A stretch of 39,568 nt of DNA from positions 1-39,568 of the forward strand of contig CAZOWL010000035.1 in the NCBI GenBank assembly GCA_964583605.1, in the 5' to 3' direction. The position numbers and the translations under genes were made by a program. The notes below the pieces were generated by a model. That model searched no databases, was not told the DNA's origin, and worked only from the letters and a program-made list of their open reading frames with translations. Positions 16,227 to 24,468 of the stretch are shown here, piece after piece. Positions within the stretch are counted from its first letter, which is position 1, and each line of letters starts with the position of its first letter. The DNA is from CAZOWL01 sp964583605 (lineage in GTDB: Bacteria; Pseudomonadota; Gammaproteobacteria; Chromatiales; Chromatiaceae).

Positions 16227-16526
16227 TTAGGTCTCTCCTTCTGACTGATCCAGCCAGCGTCTCAGCGCCTGGATCAGCGCCTCCGCTTGGGCCCGGCTTG
16301 AGATGTTGAACTTCGACTGCTGGCGGAGCTCACCGCCGCGCTTCTGATAGCGCCGGATCGTGAACTTGTCTGGACCGTATGCACCCTTGGCCCGGTCCCA
16401 GTCCTTGTAGCGGAACAGGATTGTCGTCCAGCTGCCTTTGGAGAGGATGACCTTATCGATCTCCTTAACGGTCTCGATCCCCCCGTCGACGTAAGTCACG
16501 GTCAGATCTTCCGCCTTGTCCGTCAT
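16227..16526 (-). CDS. conserved hypothetical protein
   Basis: A 99-residue soluble, charged protein of the type found widely in proteobacteria without known function; the TILFRYKDWD, KFTIRRYQKRGGELRQQSKF and NISSRAQA segments look conserved. It has no signal peptide or known catalytic motif. Its start overlaps the stop of the ankyrin lipoprotein by 4 bases (ATGA), so the two are translated together. Function unknown. Confidence 0.8.
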   Translation of the reverse strand: MTDKAEDLTVTYVDGGIETVKEIDKVILSKGSWTTILFRYKDWDRAKGAYGPDKFTIRRYQKRGGELRQQSKFNISSRAQAEALIQALRRWLDQSEGET

Positions 16527-17230
16527 TGTTGGTCCTCGTTGGGCGCCGGTGCGGTGGTAGTTGGCCTCGTCGGCTTGAGCTCGCTCGCCGTTCGGCCGCC
16601 GAACTGTTGCAGGATCTTGGCGATGTCGCCGTCCTGGTTGGCCCGGGCAATGTCGAGCGGCGCGCGAGACTTGGCGTCTAGCGCGTTGATATCGACCCCG
16701 GCCCGAATGAGTCGGGTCGTCAGCTCGAGTTCGCCTTGCTCCACGGCGCGATGGATCGGCGCGAGACCACTCTGGTCGCGTGCCTCCAGGTCGGCCCCTC
16801 GCTCGATGAGAAACTCGAGCGAGTCCCGGTCGGAAACGCCTTGCTGGACCAACGCATTCAACATACGCTGAGCATCGAAGCTAGCCCCTCGCTCGATGAG
16901 CATCTCGGCGAGCTGCGTGCGACCGTGTACGAGGGCGGTCTCCAAGGCCGTGCGACCGGAGGCCTCTATGGCTTCGATCTCGGCCCCGTGCTCCACGAGC
17001 TGCCGCGCGATGGCGATGCGGCCGGCACGCGCGGCGATGTGCAGCGGTCGATTGCCGTCCGGATCCGGTTGATTGATCTCGGTGTCCCAATGCAGGTGTC
17101 GCTTGACCTGATCGAGGTCCCCGATCTCGACCGCTCGGTAGAGATTCACGGTGGGCTTCTCGGGCTCGCTGCAGCCTGTCAGGCCGAGGAGGCTGAGTAA
17201 CAGAAGTGTGATGACGCCGGGGTGATACAT
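16523..17230 (-). CDS. ankyrin-repeat lipoprotein
   Basis: Probable exported lipoprotein of 235 residues. The N terminus has a hydrophobic signal (VITLLLLSLLGLTGC) with a lipobox LTGC and the acylated Cys20. The rest is about five ankyrin repeats, with typical DGNRPLHIAARAG, SGRTALETALVHG and SGLAPIHRAVEQG units, followed by a Thr/Pro-rich tail. Ankyrin repeats mediate protein-protein contact; the partner is unknown. It is the first gene of a two-gene minus-strand operon with the 99-residue hypothetical protein. Ankyrin lipoproteins are sometimes linked to peroxide defence or envelope complexes, but nothing here decides that. Confidence 0.85.
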   Translation of the reverse strand: MYHPGVITLLLLSLLGLTGCSEPEKPTVNLYRAVEIGDLDQVKRHLHWDTEINQPDPDGNRPLHIAARAGRIAIARQLVEHGAEIEAIEASGRTALETALVHGRTQLAEMLIERGASFDAQRMLNALVQQGVSDRDSLEFLIERGADLEARDQSGLAPIHRAVEQGELELTTRLIRAGVDINALDAKSRAPLDIARANQDGDIAKILQQFGGRTASELKPTRPTTTAPAPNEDQQ

Positions 17231-17432
17231 CTTGATTACGGCCGGTAAGTGGAGTTCGCTGCCCCCGGGATCCAGAGTCGGCTCGTTGCTCCGAGCCAGG
17301 GACGCCGCTGGAATGACCGAAGCCGCGTCGCCCTCCTAGAGGGATGGTAAGGGCTGCCCAATGCGCCCGCAACCGGGGAAGGCCGCCCGGTTGGATGGAA
17401 GCGGGTCTCGCCCCGTGTTAACGTAGCGCCTC

Positions 17433-17843
17433 ATGTTTGGCCAGATACTGCTGACACTTGCAGTCATCACGATCGCCTATCTTGTCCTGCGGTCGCGGCG
17501 CGCAGGCTCGCGCGAGGCCGTGCTCCTCGAGCGCGAGCGCCGACTGCCGCGTATCTCAGCGGGCTTGGCGCAGGGATTGGCTTATGGTCTCGTTGCCGTC
17601 ATGGTCATAGGCAGCGGTTACTACCTGGCTCAGCGCTGGGTCGAGGCGCGCGAGCTGGTCACGGTGCAGGTCATAAACGCCAATACTGGTCACATCACCC
17701 TTTACGAGGCGCGCCGTGGCGCCGTGAAGGGGCGGGGCTTCGTCACGCTTGACGGCCAACGGGTAACACTGGCCGATGTGGAGCGGATGATCTTGCGAGA
17801 GCCCGACTCGCTGAGCTCGAATCCCCCTCGGTTGGGTCACTGA
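17433..17843 (+). CDS. hypothetical membrane protein
   Basis: 136 residues with two hydrophobic segments: residues 4-19 (QILLTLAVITIAYLVL) and about 48-65 (GLAYGLVAVMVIGSGYYLA), separated by a basic Arg-rich loop. The C-terminal part is soluble and contains VQVINANTGHITLYEARRG, which looks like a small beta domain. No family recognised; the overall layout suggests an inner-membrane protein. It stands alone between the divergent ankyrin operon and the creA remnant. Confidence 0.65.
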   Translation: MFGQILLTLAVITIAYLVLRSRRAGSREAVLLERERRLPRISAGLAQGLAYGLVAVMVIGSGYYLAQRWVEARELVTVQVINANTGHITLYEARRGAVKGRGFVTLDGQRVTLADVERMILREPDSLSSNPPRLGH

Positions 17844-17939
17844 GGCGTACCGGCTGTACCGGCCATGCATCGTCCAGTCGGTTACAGGTCGGACCACGCA
17901 AGCTCACACCAAGTCAACGCCGCGGCCTCATCAGGCGTG

Positions 17940-18100
17940 CTAGTCCTCTATCGACCAGGGTTGTATCGGCACGACAGAGATGCTGTTCTTGGGCGAGCCC
18001 TCGATGATGCGGTCGCTGTAGGTCAAGTAGACCAGGACGTTGCGGGGGCATCGTAGAAGCGCACGACCTGCATGGTCTTGAACAACAGTGATGTGCGCTT
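17940..18100 (-). pseudogene. creA: creA remnant (3' part, frameshifted)
   Basis: On the minus strand two adjoining frames give the C-terminal half of CreA: KRTSLLFKTMQVVRFYDA (from 18100) and, after a shift of one base in the C-run near 18043-18048, NVLVYLTYSDRIIEGSPKN and SISVVPIQPWSIED ending at a TAG (17942-17940). These match the end of E. coli CreA closely as I recall it. The first ~100 codons of CreA are absent; beyond 18100 the similarity fades, and repeat copy B begins at 18135. The missing base and the lost 5' part make it a pseudogene, unless a sequencing error explains the frameshift. Confidence 0.8.
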
Positions 18101-18134
18101 TGCTCCAGGTGGTCCTTGCGCGACCCGATAACCC

Positions 18135-18255
18135 TTACAATGAATTTCGCGGAGCACGTTCGCCCCCTCGCCCTCTGGGAGAGGGTTGGGGTGAGGGAAC
18201 GATCAGGGGCGAGGCGACATTTCATGGTCTGGGGTGGCTCGCCCCATGATCGTTA
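18135..18255 (+). repeat. 126-bp interspersed repeat, copy B
   Basis: Starts TTACAATGAATTTCGCGG and ends CCATGATCGTTA. It is slightly shorter (121 bases) than the other copies. It lies directly upstream of the creA remnant (which reads the other way) and in head-to-tail contact with copy C, with which it shares the TTA at 18253-18255. Confidence 0.88.
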
Positions 18256-18378
18256 CCATGAAAATCGCGTAGCACCTTCGCTCCCTCGCCCTCTGGGAGA
18301 GGGTTGGGGTGAGGGAACGATCAGGGGCGAGGCGACCTTTCATCATCTGGGGTGGCTCGCCTCGTCCCATGATCGTTA
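18253..18378 (+). repeat. 126-bp interspersed repeat, copy C
   Basis: Tandem partner of copy B, starting TTACCATGAAAATCGCG and ending CATGATCGTTA. Its last three bases are the reverse complement of the TAA stop codon of the FAD oxidoreductase gene, so the repeat end supplies or coincides with that stop. Confidence 0.88.
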
Positions 18379-19566
18379 GCCTCCAAAGAGGCGCTTCGAT
18401 TCCAGTCGGCTGCGAGTGAGGGCGTCCTCCATCGAGATGCCGAAGAACCAGTTCCCGGTCACCGCGAGCCGTCCGCCGGCCAAGTCCTTGTCGAGCTGAT
18501 CGATCACAGGCTGGTGACCCTTGCGTAGGGCCGGCAAGCGGTTCTTGACGTGTGCGCTTTCGATGACGGCGACCGGTTTGACGCCTAGCGCACCACAGGC
18601 CACATTGATTTGCGCCTCGGCGTCGAGGGTGCCGGGACGGAAGTGGAAGGCGAAGCCGCGGTATTGATCATCGGGCAGGAAATCGCGTGAGACCGCGGAA
18701 TAGAACTCGTCGTCGACGGAGATCAGGCCGGCGAGCGGCGGCAGGTCGACCTCCGCTTTGCGAAAGGCCAATAGCAAGGTTTCAATCTCGGCCATGGCGA
18801 GCGTGCGGAGTCCGGCCTTCGCCGAGGAGAGATCAGGCAGGAGCAAAGCGGCGGCGGAGTCCGGAGGTACTGCCAGCGTCAAATAGCCGCAGGACAGCTC
18901 CTTGCCCTCCTGCAGCTGAACGCGGAACCCGACCTCGGAACGCTCGATGCCGATGATGTCCTGACCGGTACGGACCTCGATGTTGGGCTGCTGAGCCACC
19001 GCGGCCGGTATCTCAGAGAGTCCGCTCGGCATGGTGAACTTGCGCAGCACGTCCTTGCGTCTGGGTTTCTTGCGGAATAGCAGCTCGGCTGGGAAATCGT
19101 CGGGCGGTTGGCAGATGAGGGCCTGCAGGGCCGGTCCGATCAGGTCGCGGTAATTGCGCCGGCCGAGTCCCCGCCCGTAGTATTCGCGCGCGCTGGCGCC
19201 GGCTTTTTGCGTCCCGAAGAGGCGCGGCAGCGCGACCAGCGCCTCAAGTGGATGCAGCGCTGACATGATTGGGCGTCGCCGTCCGTTGTGCCAGAGCCTG
19301 TAAGGTGCCTCGCCCTTTGCCGCCAGGCGCGATAGCTGGTTGAGCTCTTCGAGGATGGCTATCAGCGTGCCGTAGCTATTGAAGCAGGTATGGCTGCCGG
19401 CCTCGGTCCAGAAGTCGCCGCAGGCGGTGAAGCGATGGCTGTTGATGCAGCCGCCTATGCGATGACCGCGCTCGAGCACCAATGTGCCATGACCGGCCCG
19501 GGCGGCGAAGTGCGCCGCACCCAGGCCGCTGATTCCGGCACCAACAACAATGTGGTCGACGTCCAT
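18376..19566 (-). CDS. FAD-dependent amine oxidase-like oxidoreductase
   Basis: Flavoprotein of the amine oxidase / phytoene desaturase / protoporphyrinogen oxidase type, 396 residues. The N terminus has the dinucleotide-binding motif VVGAGISGLGAA (about 7-18) and the following ERGHRIGGCINSH segment typical of the family; the C-terminal LAVTGNWFFGISMEDAL matches the second FAD-contact region. The substrate cannot be told from sequence; in phototrophs such proteins act on carotenoids, porphyrins or UDP-galactopyranose-like sugars. The stop codon TAA coincides with the end of repeat copy C, so the C terminus may have been trimmed or set by the repeat. Confidence 0.8.
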   Translation of the reverse strand: MDVDHIVVGAGISGLGAAHFAARAGHGTLVLERGHRIGGCINSHRFTACGDFWTEAGSHTCFNSYGTLIAILEELNQLSRLAAKGEAPYRLWHNGRRRPIMSALHPLEALVALPRLFGTQKAGASAREYYGRGLGRRNYRDLIGPALQALICQPPDDFPAELLFRKKPRRKDVLRKFTMPSGLSEIPAAVAQQPNIEVRTGQDIIGIERSEVGFRVQLQEGKELSCGYLTLAVPPDSAAALLLPDLSSAKAGLRTLAMAEIETLLLAFRKAEVDLPPLAGLISVDDEFYSAVSRDFLPDDQYRGFAFHFRPGTLDAEAQINVACGALGVKPVAVIESAHVKNRLPALRKGHQPVIDQLDKDLAGGRLAVTGNWFFGISMEDALTRSRLESKRLFGG

Positions 19567-19755
19567 AACTCGTACTCGCTGCGTGTGCCAACGCCGTAGC
19601 TGGCGCGATGGCTTTGATCATTGGCCCGCCCGCAGTTGATGTCGCTGCACGCCCCGGCGAGCCGGCCGCATCAGCCGTTCTCGAGCACCTCGCCGCGACG
19701 GCTGAACGAAAAGCTGTCGTGAGGCGATGCGAAACGGCAATGAGCCAGCGTATCG

Positions 19756-20313
19756 CTAACCGAGCTCCGTGTCGGTATCGACGGGCTCGAGACGCAGATG
19801 ACTGATGTCGGCGGGTGCTACCCGCGGTGGTGGCGGGATGCAGTCCTCGAAGGTCCAGTCGGTGCCGGGGACGAGGCTCAGATGGCTGGTGTCAATCTGC
19901 GGCGGCTGGATCTCGCGGACCGGCTCGAGCCACTCCCCAGGTGGGGCGAGGGTCAGGGCGGTTCCAGCAGGCGCCGACGGCATGGGGTGTTCGGCGGGGC
20001 CGGGGCGAGGCTCCTCGCTGGCCGATGACATGCTGGCCCCGGCCGAGATACTGCCATCTCCGGCCACTTCGTCCAGCGCCGACAATGGAGCGGCCTCGAT
20101 CAGTGCCCCCGCGCGACGAAACCGCTCCCGATAGCGGGCGACCGTGTCGCTATCGACGTTCCGTTTGATCGTGATCGTCTTGCCGCTAAAGAGGTGCTCG
20201 CCCGCGGCGTCAGAGAGCTTGAAGAGCTCCTGTAATTGCTGCCGCGCCTGGCGCGCGTCGGCGCCCGGGACCAGCTCGCCAGCGAACCGGATGTCGAAAC
20301 GCTGAAAGCTCAT
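19756..20313 (-). CDS. hypothetical protein with conserved N-terminal domain
   Basis: 185 residues. The N-terminal 75 residues (FDIRFAGELVPG, LFKLSDAAGEHLFSGKTI, TIKRNVDSDTVARYRERF) resemble a domain found at the front of several proteobacterial membrane proteins, which here is not followed by any membrane segment. The remainder is low-complexity, with a repeated DxSHLxLxP motif (DTSHLSLVPGTDW and DISHLRLEPVDTD) at the C terminus. Function unknown. It lies 44 bases downstream of the DUF3365 gene on the same strand, so the two are probably co-transcribed. Confidence 0.7.
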   Translation of the reverse strand: MSFQRFDIRFAGELVPGADARQARQQLQELFKLSDAAGEHLFSGKTITIKRNVDSDTVARYRERFRRAGALIEAAPLSALDEVAGDGSISAGASMSSASEEPRPGPAEHPMPSAPAGTALTLAPPGEWLEPVREIQPPQIDTSHLSLVPGTDWTFEDCIPPPPRVAPADISHLRLEPVDTDTELG

Positions 20314-20357
20314 CGTCTTGGCATGCCGGGTGTGGCGCGGGCACGCACCTGATGATG

Positions 20358-20936
20358 CTAGAGGGGCTTGGCGAGACTGAAGGCGCCGCGTACCTCCCCG
20401 GCTTGATAGCCGCGAGCCTGGTCGCCGGGGTAGGCGGCATCCAAGGCCTCGGCGACATCCGGGCTGATGTCGCGGCCGTGACAGGTCAGGCAGAGCTCGG
20501 TCGTTGGAATTGCCTTCATGAAGCGCACGCGCTTGCCTTGTTCATCCTCGACGACCTCTGCGTAGGCCATCCCTTGCACGTCCTCTCCAGCGGCGTGACG
20601 CGCATCGAAATCCTTCAAAACGGCCGCTTCCCAGGCATCCGGGACGTTGGTCGCCAGATTACGGGTCTTGAGGCTGGTGCGCCCGACCTCCCAGCCGGTC
20701 CGCTCCGACAGCTCCTCTGCGATCCCCGGGGCGCGTACCTTGCAGACCTCGATCGCCTCGACTGGTCCTCCGGTCTCGAGGGCCGCCATCAGCTCGCCAA
20801 CAAGAGACTCCATGAATTCCTTGACGATGGCTTTCGCCTCGACAATGTTCGGGTCGGCGCCGCCCTCCGAGGCGGCGGGGCCGCCGCAGGATATCAGTCC
20901 GACTAGCGCAGCAGCCATCAGTGTCCTGGTCTTCAT
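20358..20936 (-). CDS. DUF3365 (Tll0287-like) heme-binding lipoprotein
   Basis: Exported c-type heme protein, 192 residues from the ATG at 20936; a longer frame upstream is not supported by the signal sequence. The N terminus MKTRTLMAAALVGLISCGG is a lipoprotein-like signal ending LISC. The DUF3365 core includes a heme c motif CLTCHG near residue 155, preceded by FMKAIPTTELCL, the arrangement of this family, which is thought to be a redox or gas sensor module. Here no kinase or cyclase domain is fused, so it may act as a stand-alone periplasmic redox protein. It precedes the hypothetical gene at 19756-20313. Confidence 0.82.
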   Translation of the reverse strand: MKTRTLMAAALVGLISCGGPAASEGGADPNIVEAKAIVKEFMESLVGELMAALETGGPVEAIEVCKVRAPGIAEELSERTGWEVGRTSLKTRNLATNVPDAWEAAVLKDFDARHAAGEDVQGMAYAEVVEDEQGKRVRFMKAIPTTELCLTCHGRDISPDVAEALDAAYPGDQARGYQAGEVRGAFSLAKPL

Positions 20937-21125
20937 CGCTTGCAGCTCCAGAGTAATTCGGGTGACCGCCGATCGAGGCCCGACTCGGAACGAGTCCGCC
21001 ACGAACAGGCACGGCGGCCGCTATCGACCTGCAGGTCGCTCAGGCATGCTGGCTTCCGTTGCAATGGAACTCAGCCGCACGCAAGTCTAACCAAAACCGA
21101 ACGCCGCGTAAAAACCCAGGTTTCC

Positions 21126-21153
21126 CGAACGGAGCCTCACGAACGGAGCCTCA
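21126..21153. repeat. 14-bp tandem duplication
   Basis: CGAACGGAGCCTCA occurs twice in direct succession (21126-21139 and 21140-21153) in the gap between the DUF3365 and DUF2189 genes. It may be a slippage product. The rest of this 212-base gap shows nothing recognisable. Confidence 0.8.
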
Positions 21154-21214
21154 CTGAATAGGCTTGGGCGGCGATGGAACGGCCCTCATTGGGAACTGGT
21201 TGCGCCCGGCGCGG

Positions 21215-21991
21215 TTAGGCCACCAAGGCGCGATAGCTTTGCCAGGTGGCGTAGCCGAGGATCGGGTAGATGACGACCATTGCCGCGAAGCCGGTCATAA
21301 TGCCGATTAGGCTGAGTGTCGTGATGAGGATGGCCCACACCAACATTGCCGCCCAGTTCCGGCTGAAAGTTCGAGCGCTCACCACGATGGCCGTGATCGG
21401 GCCGGCATCGCGGTCGACGATGAGCGGCACTGCGACCGCGCTGGTGACGAAGACGGTCGCCGCGAGTGCAAAGCCGATGAGAACGAAGAAGGCGATGACG
21501 ATCGGATCTCCTTGACCCGTTAGGATGCCGATGAAGTCGTCGATTGAAGGCGACAGCAGCGTAAACTTGATCGCGAACAGCAGCGCCGAGAGCCGCACCC
21601 AAGCGGCCATCACCAGACTCAGAAACAGGGCATAGAGGGCGAGATTGGTGGCTCGGCTACGTAACAGACTGAGCGCAGAGCGGATGCTCATCCGCTCGTC
21701 CCGCTCGTGCCGCCGGGCCGCAGCATACAGACCGGCGGCGAGGAATTGCGCGACGAGGAGCAGACCAGTGAGGAAGGCGGCCGTGAACCAGGGAAATTCG
21801 CGCGTTAACATGACGACGCCGACGCAGGCGAGCGCGAACAGGGCGCCATAGAGCAGACTATGGATCGGCGCCGCTCGCAAGGTGTGCACGCCGGCCTTCA
21901 GCCAACCGAAGGGCGCGCCGTGAGAGATGAGACGGACATCGAATTGCTCCGGTGGAGCTGCGGACGGGTGCGAGAGCGGCTGGCTGGCCAT
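21215..21991 (-). CDS. DUF2189 family integral membrane protein
   Basis: Inner-membrane protein of 258 residues from the ATG at 21991, which has GAGGAG 5 bases upstream. The longer in-frame reading upstream is just translation of repeat copy D and is rejected. About six hydrophobic segments follow a soluble N terminus: PIHSLLYGALFALACVGVVM, FTAAFLTGLLLVAQFLAAGL, a segment near LALYALFLSLVMAAWV, VIAFFVLIGFALAATVF, and AAMLVWAILITTLSLIGIMT with its continuation. The GAPFGWLKAGVHTLRAAP start and WAAMLVWAILI are typical of the DUF2189 family, whose function is unknown. Copy D lies 14 bases upstream of the start, within its leader. Confidence 0.85.
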   Translation of the reverse strand: MASQPLSHPSAAPPEQFDVRLISHGAPFGWLKAGVHTLRAAPIHSLLYGALFALACVGVVMLTREFPWFTAAFLTGLLLVAQFLAAGLYAAARRHERDERMSIRSALSLLRSRATNLALYALFLSLVMAAWVRLSALLFAIKFTLLSPSIDDFIGILTGQGDPIVIAFFVLIGFALAATVFVTSAVAVPLIVDRDAGPITAIVVSARTFSRNWAAMLVWAILITTLSLIGIMTGFAAMVVIYPILGYATWQSYRALVA

Positions 21992-22005
21992 GGTGAGCTC
22001 CTCCA

Positions 22006-22130
22006 TTACTATGAAAATTCGCGAAGCACCTTTGCTCCCTCGCCCTCTGGGAGAGGGTTGGGGTGAGGGAACGATCAGGGGCGGCGACGTTTCATCGTCC
22101 GGGGTGACTCGCCTCGCCCCATGATCGTTA
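22006..22130 (+). repeat. 126-bp interspersed repeat, copy D
   Basis: Starts TTACTATGAAAATTCGCG and ends CATGATCGTTA; 125 bases. It directly abuts the ribosome site of the DUF2189 gene, which reads in the opposite direction, so that gene's promoter must lie inside or beyond the repeat. Confidence 0.88.
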
Positions 22131-22271
22131 GCGAGAATTTGTCGGTGTGCGGCATATGTATCGAGTCTTCGCAATCGCCCTTCAAGGCCCATTGGGCGCT
22201 GCGACGCCCGGCCAAAGCGGTCGTCGTGCTGCCTTGGTGCGGGCCGGCTGAGCCCTTGAGTTAGAGGCAGG

Positions 22272-22994
22272 ATGCCGCCTGCTGCGCCCTTTCAGCTCTT
22301 CGGCTCGGCCCATCTGACCACCTTGCTGGTCATCCTTGCCGTTGCGATCGCACTGTCATTGACCGCGCGCTACGCGCTGTCTTCGGCCTGGCAGTATCGG
22401 GTCGGCGCCAGCATCGGGGTCCTACTCATGGTGCAGGAGGGCTTCGGCGCCTGGCTTCATGCAAGCTACTACGGGCGGGCGTGGATCGAGCTGTTGCCGC
22501 TGCACCTTTGTGGCTTCGCGGTCTTCCTCACCGCCTGGGTCATGCTCACCCGCTCTCGTCTCGCCTATGAAATCGTCTACTTCTGGGCGTGCGGGGGCAC
22601 AGTACAGGCCCTGCTGACCCCCGATCTGGCTGTGGGCTTCCCGTCGCCCGCGTACCTGGTCTTCTTTATCGCGCACGGCTTGGTCGTGGTGGGCGTCCTT
22701 TACGCGACGGTCGTCTATCGCTATCGCCCGAGACTCGAATCGATTCTCAAGTCGGTCGCGACGCTTATCGGACTGGCGCTCATCGTCGGCCCAATCAACC
22801 TGTGGCTCGGCACGAACTACATGTTCCTCTCGGCCAAGCCGGCGGGGGCCTCGATGATGGATTATCTCGGCCCCTGGCCTTGGTACATCTTGAGCTTAGT
22901 TGTCGTCGGCCTGTTGTCTTGCTTCGTCTACTACCTACCGTTTTTCATCCACGATCTGGCCGTCAGCAGGACGGGCTCGCGTGGCCGCGAATAG
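22272..22994 (+). CDS. TIGR02206 / YwaF-like integral membrane protein
   Basis: Polytopic inner-membrane protein of 240 residues with about seven transmembrane segments. The MPPAAPFQLFGSAHLTTLLV start, the ELLPLHLCGFAVFLTAWVML segment and the INLWLGTNYMFLSAKPAG loop are characteristic of the TIGR02206 (YwaF) family, whose function is unknown. It stands between the divergent DUF2189 gene and the RuBisCO-like gene, 55 bases upstream of the latter on the same strand, so it could share transcription with it. Confidence 0.85.
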   Translation: MPPAAPFQLFGSAHLTTLLVILAVAIALSLTARYALSSAWQYRVGASIGVLLMVQEGFGAWLHASYYGRAWIELLPLHLCGFAVFLTAWVMLTRSRLAYEIVYFWACGGTVQALLTPDLAVGFPSPAYLVFFIAHGLVVVGVLYATVVYRYRPRLESILKSVATLIGLALIVGPINLWLGTNYMFLSAKPAGASMMDYLGPWPWYILSLVVVGLLSCFVYYLPFFIHDLAVSRTGSRGRE

Positions 22995-23044
22995 CCTGGC
23001 TCGCCAGCCAACGCGCACCTGTCGAATGGCATGTTAGTCTGCCC

Positions 23045-23070
23045 TTGCTATGCCATTCGCGAAGCACATT
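23045..23070 (+). repeat. partial copy of the 126-bp repeat (left end only)
   Basis: TTGCTATGCCATTCGCGAAG and the next few bases match the left end of copy D with few mismatches, then similarity stops. The matching stretch includes the start codon of the RuBisCO-like gene. It may be a decayed repeat; chance is possible for so short a stretch, though the 13-base exact core makes it less likely. Confidence 0.45.
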
Positions 23071-24252
23071 TCCCCGCATCGAGCTCTAGATCGCAGCCCC
23101 GCGGGCCGCAATCTCGTCTTGAGCGGTGAGCGGTTTACTGCGACCTATCGCCTTGTTTGCAGACCTGATCAGGTCGAGTCGCGGGCCCGTGATCTGTGCA
23201 TCGAGCAGACGGTCGAGTTTCCGCCAGCGCTCATTACAGAGGCAGCGATCCGCGAGCAGATCATCGGTCGAGTCGTCTCGCTCGAGTCGCTAGGGTGCGA
23301 CCGTTTCGAGGCGGTGATCGAGCTCCCGCTCGAGGTGGCTGGGCGTGAGCTGACCCAGCTCGTCAATGCGCTGTTCGGCAACGTGAGCATGCAGCCAGGC
23401 ATCCGCTTGGTTGACTTCAAGCTGCCGAAAGCCCTGCTCGAGCGGTTCCGCGGTCCGCGCTACGGTGCGGCCGGGCTGCGCGCGGCGGCCGCTGTGATGG
23501 ATCGGGCACTGCTCTGCACCGCGTTGAAGCCGATGGGACGCTCGCCCGAAGCGCTGGCGGATCTGGCGTACCAGTTGGCCTTGGGGGGGGTGGATCTGAT
23601 CAAGGACGATCACGGACTCAGCGATCAGGTCTTCTGCCGCTTCAACGAGCGTGTCGCACAGTGTGCCGCGGCGGTTCATCGCGCCAACCGCGAGACCGGC
23701 GGGCGCAGCCTCTACCTCGCCAATGTCACGGCGCCGGCGCAGGAGATCCGGGGGCGCGCGCGGCGAGCCAAAGCGGCCGGTGCCGGCGGGCTGCTGTTCT
23801 GTCCAGGGCTCGCCGGTCTCGACGCGATGCGCGATCTGGCCGATGACGATGAGCTGGCCCTGCCCATCATGAGCCATCCGGCGTTCCAAGGTAGCTACTG
23901 TGTCAATCCTGACTCCGGCCTCTCACACGGCGTCCTGCTCGGTCAATTGAACCGATTGGCCGGGGCGGATGCGACGATCTTCCCGCATTGGGGCGGTCGT
24001 TTTGCCTTCACGCCGGATGAGTGCCGCGATCTCCTCGCTGGAGCGACGGAAGAGATGGGGGCCATTAGGCCGATACTGCCGGTGCCGGCCGGCGGGATGC
24101 GGCTGGAGCGGATCACGGAGCTGTGCGAATTCTACGGGAATGAATGTGCGCTGTTGGTTGGCGGCGATCTGCATGCCCACGGGCCAGACCTGGTCGCGAC
24201 CTGCCAGCGTTTCCGTAAGCTGGCGCTGGCTGCGGCTTCGCGACAAGGCTGA
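23050..24252 (+). CDS. RuBisCO-like protein (form IV)
   Basis: Homologue of the RuBisCO large subunit that should not fix CO2, 400 residues. The carbamylation site is kept as GVDLIKDDHG with Lys185, Asp186 and Asp187, but the third metal ligand Glu is His188. Lys160 of LKPMG matches the first catalytic Lys of KPKLG, while the second Lys is Met162. Loop 6 and the GGDHxHxGT segment of true RuBisCO are absent; HPAFQGSYC and FPHWGGRFAF take the corresponding places. Known form IV proteins act as enolases or isomerases on methylthioribulose-type phosphates or on branched sugar phosphates, and the reaction here cannot be chosen. The first codons lie in a partial repeat copy, so the true start is uncertain. 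No methionine-salvage genes are adjacent. Confidence 0.9.
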   Translation: MPFAKHISPHRALDRSPAGRNLVLSGERFTATYRLVCRPDQVESRARDLCIEQTVEFPPALITEAAIREQIIGRVVSLESLGCDRFEAVIELPLEVAGRELTQLVNALFGNVSMQPGIRLVDFKLPKALLERFRGPRYGAAGLRAAAAVMDRALLCTALKPMGRSPEALADLAYQLALGGVDLIKDDHGLSDQVFCRFNERVAQCAAAVHRANRETGGRSLYLANVTAPAQEIRGRARRAKAAGAGGLLFCPGLAGLDAMRDLADDDELALPIMSHPAFQGSYCVNPDSGLSHGVLLGQLNRLAGADATIFPHWGGRFAFTPDECRDLLAGATEEMGAIRPILPVPAGGMRLERITELCEFYGNECALLVGGDLHAHGPDLVATCQRFRKLALAAASRQG

Positions 24253-24468
24253 TCCGCCGCCGAGCCAGGGTTTCCATGTGCGGCAGCGATGGCAGCGGCC
24301 TCTCACGGCGCAGTGCGCCGGTGCTCCGCCGTCGGCATCTCGATCCACTTGCACAACCCACGATAATAGTCATTAATGCGCGGCTGCGAGGGCCGGGCCC
24401 GTTACCTACCTGCCGGCACACGGTCCCTCGCCGGCAGCAAATCTGTACCCTTATGTAAGGAGATGATG

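Noticed and set aside
21992..22192. N-terminal extension of the DUF2189 gene
   Set aside because: The extra residues are a translation of repeat copy D; the ATG at 21991 has a good ribosome site.
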